Both the position numbers and the translations under genes were made by a program. From Desulfobacula sp. (lineage in GTDB: Bacteria > Desulfobacterota > Desulfobacteria > Desulfobacterales > Desulfobacteraceae): DNA of 49,874 nucleotides. Below are positions 45,150-49,874 of this stretch, one piece after another. Within the stretch, counting starts at the first letter, position 1, and each line of letters starts with the position of its first letter. Below the pieces are notes generated by a model. That model was not told the origin of the DNA and did not search any database. It saw only the letters and a program-made list of their open reading frames with translations. The stretch lies in assembly GCA_012031875.1 (NCBI GenBank), contig JAAUSZ010000006.1:1-49874 (forward strand), read 5' to 3'.

Positions 45150-46774
45150 AAAATCAGGTTTATGGTAATATCGAAGGCCTGAGACATACCCAGATCAAAC
45201 TTATCGAAACCCTGTACCAGTATCAAACCCTGCCTGAATACATCGCTGATCCGGAACTTGTCCTGAGCCTTGTGGGGCTTTCCCACGACATCAAACGGCA
45301 GATCGGGGTTCTCATTGACAGGAACGGCAAAGTCATCCATGTCATGGTCGGTGATCCCCAGAGGATTGTCATTCCCGTAATTTCCGATTATATGGCCCAT
45401 CCGGGAAAACTAAAAGGCCTCAGGCTGGTCCATACCCATTTAAAAGAGGAGCCCCTGACCAGGGACGATCTGACCGACCTTGCCCTTTTGCGCCTGGATT
45501 ATATCACTGCTGTCTGTATCCGGGCCGACGGCCAACCGGGATTTGTCTATTCCGGCCACATCCTTCCGGACGAAGATGCGGAGCCTTACAAGGTTCTCAG
45601 CCCTGTTCGGGTTGAGGATCTGAAAGCCGATTGCCTTTCTCAAATCCTGGCGCTTGAGTCTGAGCTGACCCGGAAAAACTCCTTATACAAGCCTGAATCC
45701 GGCAGGGAAAATGCCTTCCTCATCAATGCCGTGACCCTGGATCAGAAGGATGCCGCCGCTTCCCTGGATGAACTGAAAGAACTCTGCAAAACAAGCCGTA
45801 TCAATATCATTGGGACCGCCATTCAAAAACGCAAACTCATTGATCCCAAATACGTCGTGGGCAAAGGGAAATTATCCGAAATAGTGATCCAGGCCATCCA
45901 GAAACATGCCGGCCTGCTGATATTTGACAGGGAATTAACCTCTTCTCAAATCCGTTCCATCACGGATTTTGTTGAAATGAAGGTCATCGACCGCACCCAA
46001 CTGATTCTGGATATCTTTGCAACCCAGGCCAAATCCAGGGAGGGCAAATACCAGGTGGAGCTTGCCCAACTGGAATATATTCTGCCCCGGTTGATTACCA
46101 AAAATACCGCCATGTCGCGGTTGACCGGCGGTATCGGCGGCCGGGGGCCCGGAGAAACAAAACTTGAAATCAACCGGCGCCGTGTCAGAGAAAAAATAGA
46201 CCGGCTGAAAAATGAAATTACAAGAATAAGAAAACAGCGGCGGCAACAAAAATCCATGCGGAATAAAAAAGGGATCCCTGTTATCTCCATTGTGGGCTAT
46301 ACCAATGCGGGAAAATCAACCTTGCTGAACACCCTGACCCAAAGCAGCATCATTGCGGCCAATCGGCTTTTTGCCACCCTTGATCCCTCCAGCAGGCGGT
46401 TAAGATTCCCAAAAGATATCGAGGTCATCATTACGGATACCGTAGGATTTATTCAAAACCTGCCCAAGGATCTCATGGAAGCCTTCCATGCCACATTGGA
46501 CGAGCTGACGGATGCCGATGTGATCCTGCATGTGATTGATATCAGCAGCCCTCGCTATAAGCAACAAAAAGAGACCGTCGAACAGATCCTTAAAAATCTG
46601 AAACTGGATACCATCCCAACGCTTTTGGTTTTTAACAAAACAGACAGGATCGAGCTGGACGCCTTTGAAGATCAGTGGCTGTTAACCCAGGGCATTTCCA
46701 TAGCAGCGACGCAGAAACAAAGCCTAAAACCCCTGGTTGACAGGCTGGAATCCATGGTCGCCCCGATTAAATAA
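45146..46774 (+). CDS. hflX: GTPase HflX
   Basis: A 542-residue ribosome-associated GTPase: longer than E. coli HflX by an N-terminal domain of about 170 residues (typical in related bacteria). The HflX domain has VGKGKLSE, the FDRELTSSQIR segment, the GIGGRGPGETKLE linker and the GTPase motifs GYTNAGKST (G1), DTVGF (G3) and NKTD (G4). HflX splits stalled 70S ribosomes, e.g. after heat shock. It overlaps dnaB by 4 bases. Confidence 0.93.
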   Translation: MKNQVYGNIEGLRHTQIKLIETLYQYQTLPEYIADPELVLSLVGLSHDIKRQIGVLIDRNGKVIHVMVGDPQRIVIPVISDYMAHPGKLKGLRLVHTHLKEEPLTRDDLTDLALLRLDYITAVCIRADGQPGFVYSGHILPDEDAEPYKVLSPVRVEDLKADCLSQILALESELTRKNSLYKPESGRENAFLINAVTLDQKDAAASLDELKELCKTSRINIIGTAIQKRKLIDPKYVVGKGKLSEIVIQAIQKHAGLLIFDRELTSSQIRSITDFVEMKVIDRTQLILDIFATQAKSREGKYQVELAQLEYILPRLITKNTAMSRLTGGIGGRGPGETKLEINRRRVREKIDRLKNEITRIRKQRRQQKSMRNKKGIPVISIVGYTNAGKSTLLNTLTQSSIIAANRLFATLDPSSRRLRFPKDIEVIITDTVGFIQNLPKDLMEAFHATLDELTDADVILHVIDISSPRYKQQKETVEQILKNLKLDTIPTLLVFNKTDRIELDAFEDQWLLTQGISIAATQKQSLKPLVDRLESMVAPIK

Positions 46775-46836
46775 AATAGGGGTTGACCAAAGGGTGTTTT
46801 TAACTTAAATATGGAAAAATTTAATCTAATTATGGA

Positions 46837-47064
46837 ATGAATATGGAAATTAAAAAACTGGACCAGGTCATTGTCACGCCCTCGATTAAAAAGGACTCCA
46901 TAGACATGCCGGATTGTTTTGGTGAATTTAATAAAAAAAACAAGCTTTGTGCAAAATATTGTTCAATATCCATTCGCTGCTGTGTCATGCGAAGTCGAAA
47001 TCCCAAAATTGATATCCTGGAAAAACTCCTGATACATAACCATTACGCCGTGAAAATGCACTGA
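46837..47064 (+). CDS. Small Cys-rich protein (75 aa)
   Basis: A 75-residue protein with five Cys between residues 27 and 49 (CFGEFNKKNKLCAKYCSISIRCC). The arrangement of a CFGEF-type Cys, then KLCAKYC and a final Cys pair is a zinc-knuckle-like module, similar in layout to the protein at 2396. ATG 46837 or 46843 could start it; the ribosome-binding site is weak. Function unknown. It lies 62 bases after hflX. Confidence 0.5.
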   Translation: MNMEIKKLDQVIVTPSIKKDSIDMPDCFGEFNKKNKLCAKYCSISIRCCVMRSRNPKIDILEKLLIHNHYAVKMH

Positions 47065-47082
47065 TCCTTTGTTTATCTCCAA

Positions 47083-47097
47083 GGCCGGAAGCCGGCC
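47083..47097. terminator. Short GC-rich hairpin between convergent genes
   Basis: GGCCGG-AAG-CCGGCC (47083-47097), a perfect 6-bp stem with a three-base loop, between the small Cys-rich gene and the convergent GlcD gene. No T run follows, so termination would be weak. Confidence 0.45.
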
Positions 47098-47117
47098 ATT
47101 TATCTTAGAAATATTTC

Positions 47118-48497
47118 CTATTCAAATATCTTCCCCGGGTTTAAGATATTCAGGGGATCAAATACCCGCTTAATTCCCCTCATCAAATTGATTTGGGTTT
47201 CCCCGACTTCATCGGGCAGAAATTTTCTTTTGGTCATCCCCACCCCATGTTCCCCGGTGATGGTGCCCCCCAGGCGCAGGGTTTCACTGAACAATTCTTC
47301 AACCGCCCTCTTGGCTCTTTCACACGCATCTGCATCCGATTGATCATACATGATATTGCAATGGATATTGCCGTCCCCTGCATGACCGAAACTCACCACC
47401 CTCAATCCCGATGTTCTCTGGATTCTTTGGGCCACCTCAACCATTTCCGGTATCTTATTGATGGGAACCACAATGTCTTCATTGATTTTATGGGCTGCAA
47501 TCTTATATAGAACCGGGGATAAGGCTTTCCTGGCTTCCCAGAGAGTCTGCGCTTCTGCCGGGGTTTGGGCCGTCATTACCTCCAGGGCATCCGAAGAAAA
47601 ACAAAACTCCCGGATTTGCTCTGCATCTTTTTCAACCGCGTCAGGGTTCCCATCCAGTTCAATAATCAAAAGCGCCTTAATATTTTCGGCAATATCAAAG
47701 CTCAAATGATCCCGGATCAGACAAAGGCATTCCTCATCAAGATATTCAACACACCTTGGGATGATAGCGTTTTTCATAATCCCGGACACGGTGCGGGCGG
47801 CCTTTGTCATGCTGTCGAACAAAACAGCCATGGTTTTTACCGCCAAAGGTTTCGGCAAAAGCTTTAATGTGATTTCCGTCACCACGGCCAGGGTCCCTTC
47901 AGATCCCACAATCAGGCGTGTCAAATCATAGCCGGCAACCCCCTTTGCCGTGGACACGCCGGTTTGAATCACCTGGCCGGAGGGCAGGACAGCCCTCAGC
48001 CCAAGGACATAATCCCGGGTAACTCCGTATTTTACAGCCCTCGGGCCTCCCGCGCATTCCCCGATATTCCCGCCGATGGTGCAAACCGATGAACTGGATG
48101 GATCGGGAGGATAAAACAAACCTTTTTCTTCAACCGCTTTATGAATATCTGAAACAATCACCCCGGGTTGAACCCTGATGATAAAATTTTCTTCATCAAT
48201 GCTGAGAATCTTATTCATCCGGCTGGTCACCAAGACAAGACCGCCTTTGGCGGGGACTGATCCTCCCGTCATACCGGAACCGGTCCCGCGGGGAACAACG
48301 ATTAATTTCTCTTTTGAGGCGAGCTGTAAAATCCTTGAAATTTCGGTTTCCGACCCGGGAAAAACAACACCATCCGGAAGATGGGAAATCCCTGTCGCAT
48401 CATAGGAATAACACAGCAATTCTTCTTTTTCTGTTGTAACGTAGGCTTTCCCAGATATGGACCGAAGCTGCCTGAAAACCGACACCGGGATTCCCAT
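47118..48497 (-). CDS. FAD-binding oxidase, GlcD/D-lactate dehydrogenase family
   Basis: A 459-residue FAD-linked 2-hydroxyacid dehydrogenase of the GlcD (glycolate/D-lactate) type. FAD-binding region: VVPRGTGSGMTGGSVPAKGGLVLV and PPDPSSSSVCTIGGNIGECAGG. The C-terminal cap has the VSFGHAGDGNIHCN motif and GEHGVGMTKRKF near the end. In Desulfobacterota such enzymes usually oxidise lactate or glycolate, often with an Fe-S partner (not seen here). ATG 48497 starts on the base after the dnaA stop codon, so it is translationally coupled to dnaA. Confidence 0.9.
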   Translation of the reverse strand: MGIPVSVFRQLRSISGKAYVTTEKEELLCYSYDATGISHLPDGVVFPGSETEISRILQLASKEKLIVVPRGTGSGMTGGSVPAKGGLVLVTSRMNKILSIDEENFIIRVQPGVIVSDIHKAVEEKGLFYPPDPSSSSVCTIGGNIGECAGGPRAVKYGVTRDYVLGLRAVLPSGQVIQTGVSTAKGVAGYDLTRLIVGSEGTLAVVTEITLKLLPKPLAVKTMAVLFDSMTKAARTVSGIMKNAIIPRCVEYLDEECLCLIRDHLSFDIAENIKALLIIELDGNPDAVEKDAEQIREFCFSSDALEVMTAQTPAEAQTLWEARKALSPVLYKIAAHKINEDIVVPINKIPEMVEVAQRIQRTSGLRVVSFGHAGDGNIHCNIMYDQSDADACERAKRAVEELFSETLRLGGTITGEHGVGMTKRKFLPDEVGETQINLMRGIKRVFDPLNILNPGKIFE

Positions 48498-49874
48498 CTA
48501 TAATTTGCCTGTTTCAATTTTTTTGGAAAGATAATTGATCTGTTCAAAAAGAACACTTTTTTGTTTTAGCTCTTTTTCAATGGAATTAATGGCATATATG
48601 GCTGTTGCATGGTACCGGTTAAAACTGCTGCCGATGGTTTTAATCGGTTGATCCGTGTATTTCCGGGAAAGAAAGATGGCAATCTGGCGGGGCCTTACAA
48701 TTCTCTGTTGCCTGGAGGCCGATGTGATTTCTTTTTCCGATATGGAGAATTCGTCGCATATCAGTTTTTTAATGGATTCTATGGTAATCCTCTTTTTTAT
48801 GTTGATGATATTTGCCAGAACACTCTTTGCAAGCTCAATATCAATGTCATATCCCATGAGCCGTCCCTTTGCTGCTACGCCGAAGAGACCGCTTTCAAGC
48901 TGCCGGACATTGTCGCTCAGTTCCTGGGCAATATATTCCGTCACCTCTTTTGGGAGGGCAACCCCGAAATCCTTTGATTTCTTTTTTAAAATTCTGACCC
49001 GGGTTTCATAATCCGGCGCCGATATTTCCGTCACAAGCCCGAGAGTCAGTCTTGATTTCAATTGATCATTGAGTTTGGGGATATCATCCGGAAGGTCATA
49101 GCCGGACAAGATGATTTTTTTATCCGCCTCAAAAAGATAGTCCAGTGTAATGGCGAGTTCTTTTTGGGTTGCGTCCTTTCCTGCTAAAAAATGAATGTCT
49201 TCAAGAATAAGGACATCACATTCTTTTCTATATCGTTCCTTAAATTGATCAATGGTATTGGCTTTAATTGAATGGATCATTTCATTGGTGAAATCTTCGG
49301 CAGTCACATAATAAACCCTCTTGGACCGGCAATGGGTAATGATATGATGGCCGACGCCTGGGAAAGATGGCTCTTCCCCAGGCCGGTTTTTCCCAACAGA
49401 TAAAGGATGTTTGAACCGTTCCGAGTCCCATGGGCCAGGGATAGGGAAGCTGAATATGCAAAGTCGGAATTTCTGCCTACAACAAAATCATCAAAGGTAA
49501 AGCCTTTTTTAAGCAATCGTCCATTATTGAATCTTACGTTGAGCCCGGGCAGGGACATCTGTTTTGGACCCTTTGGTTTCACTGCAAGTGCAGGATAGGA
49601 CCCTGATTTTTTAGAATTCTTTTTTGAAGCGCCTTTTTCCTGTAAGGCCACTTTGAATTCAACCTGAACAGCCGGATGACCGAGCTTTGAAAACTCTTCG
49701 ACAAACAGCGGCAGGTAATTCTCTTTCAAACGCTTGACGGAATATGAATTCGGACTGGAGAGCCTGATATGATGCCCGTCATGCTCCAGAAGTTCCACCG
49801 GGTCAATCCACATTCTATAGCTGTGATCCGGCAGTGTTTTTTAATTTGACTTTTACTTCTTCCCAGAACAATTC
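48498..49874 (-). CDS. dnaA: Chromosomal replication initiator DnaA (two frameshifts; N-terminus outside window)
   Basis: AAA+ initiator. The N-terminal domain begins at the window edge (FWEEVKVKL...LPDHSYRMWIDP). Then come FVVGRNSDFAYSASLSLA, Walker A GKTGLGKSH, Walker B DVLILEDIHFL and the sensor region. The C-terminal DNA-binding domain contains SARPRQIAIFLSRKYTD-like text (ASRQQRIVRPRQIAI) and GSSFNRYHATAIYAI, the place of the usual GGRDHTTV signature. The frame breaks near 49351-49355 (one G missing on the coding strand) and at T run 49837-49842 (one too many). dnaN is not adjacent; a GlcD-type oxidase follows immediately, which is unusual. Confidence 0.9.

Noticed and set aside
94-49600. 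Long antisense or overlapping open frames inside real genes (e.g. 20551-21186, 23158-23661, 24175-24681, 28767-29264, 33385-33732)
   Set aside because: They mirror well-supported genes on the other strand, have no ribosome-binding sites or family motifs, and arise from high-GC third positions.
1-49874. CRISPR array, prophage, insertion sequence, tRNA or rRNA
   Set aside because: No regularly spaced repeats, integrase/transposase motifs, or cloverleaf/rRNA sequences were seen.

Overview
The window looks like core chromosome of a Gram-negative, anaerobic Desulfobacterota bacterium, most likely from the Desulfobacteraceae/Desulfobacterales. This rests on gene content and order (rpsF-rpsR-DUF2232-rplI-dnaB-hflX, LptE, a sodium-pump decarboxylase pair, a KamA-type radical SAM enzyme, PilZ and HD-GYP proteins), moderate GC and many deltaproteobacterial-type small Cys-rich proteins. 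The genus is an inference. I saw no rRNA, tRNA, CRISPR array, prophage or insertion sequence.

Layout. 1-11 kb (+ strand): the end of a coiled-coil protein, a large kinase-like protein, a small Cys-rich protein, an inositol-monophosphatase-type phosphatase, RbgA-like GTPase, the periplasmic protease Prc, an AsmA/YhdP-like protein, RecX, a short asparaginase-like protein and a PilZ protein behind a good sigma-54 promoter match. 11.6-13 kb: small and large membrane subunits of a Na+-pumping decarboxylase. 13-18 kb: a trp operon (trpL-E-G-D-C-F, no trpB/trpA) with a complete Trp-codon leader attenuator. 17.9-20 kb: stress genes (dodecin, Hsp20-like, UspA, a DnaJ-like zinc protein). 19.8-25.6 kb (- strand): lipoate ligase with pyruvate dehydrogenase E1a-E1b-E2-E3. 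25.9-29.9 kb (- strand): a KamA aminomutase with two D-Ala-D-Ala-ligase-like ATP-grasp enzymes, one fused to a GNAT acetyltransferase. This is the best candidate for an undescribed pathway, perhaps an acetylated beta-lysine peptide. 30-37.6 kb: LysM protein, secreted formylglycine-generating-enzyme-like protein, FtsB-like protein, MurJ, S20, LptE and LeuS. 37.8-41.3 kb: a GAF/HD-GYP protein and a PilZ-cyclic-nucleotide-binding-pseudokinase protein. 41.4-46.8 kb: the S6-S18-DUF2232-L9-DnaB-HflX cluster. 47-49.9 kb (- strand): DnaA directly coupled to a GlcD-type FAD oxidase.

A dominant property of this sequence is that at least 21 otherwise intact genes are split by single-base frameshifts, mostly in A/T or G/C runs. 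Correcting one base at each site gives full-length proteins whose lengths are divisible by three. This looks like homopolymer sequencing error rather than biology. Split genes are therefore annotated here over their full span, with the break named.
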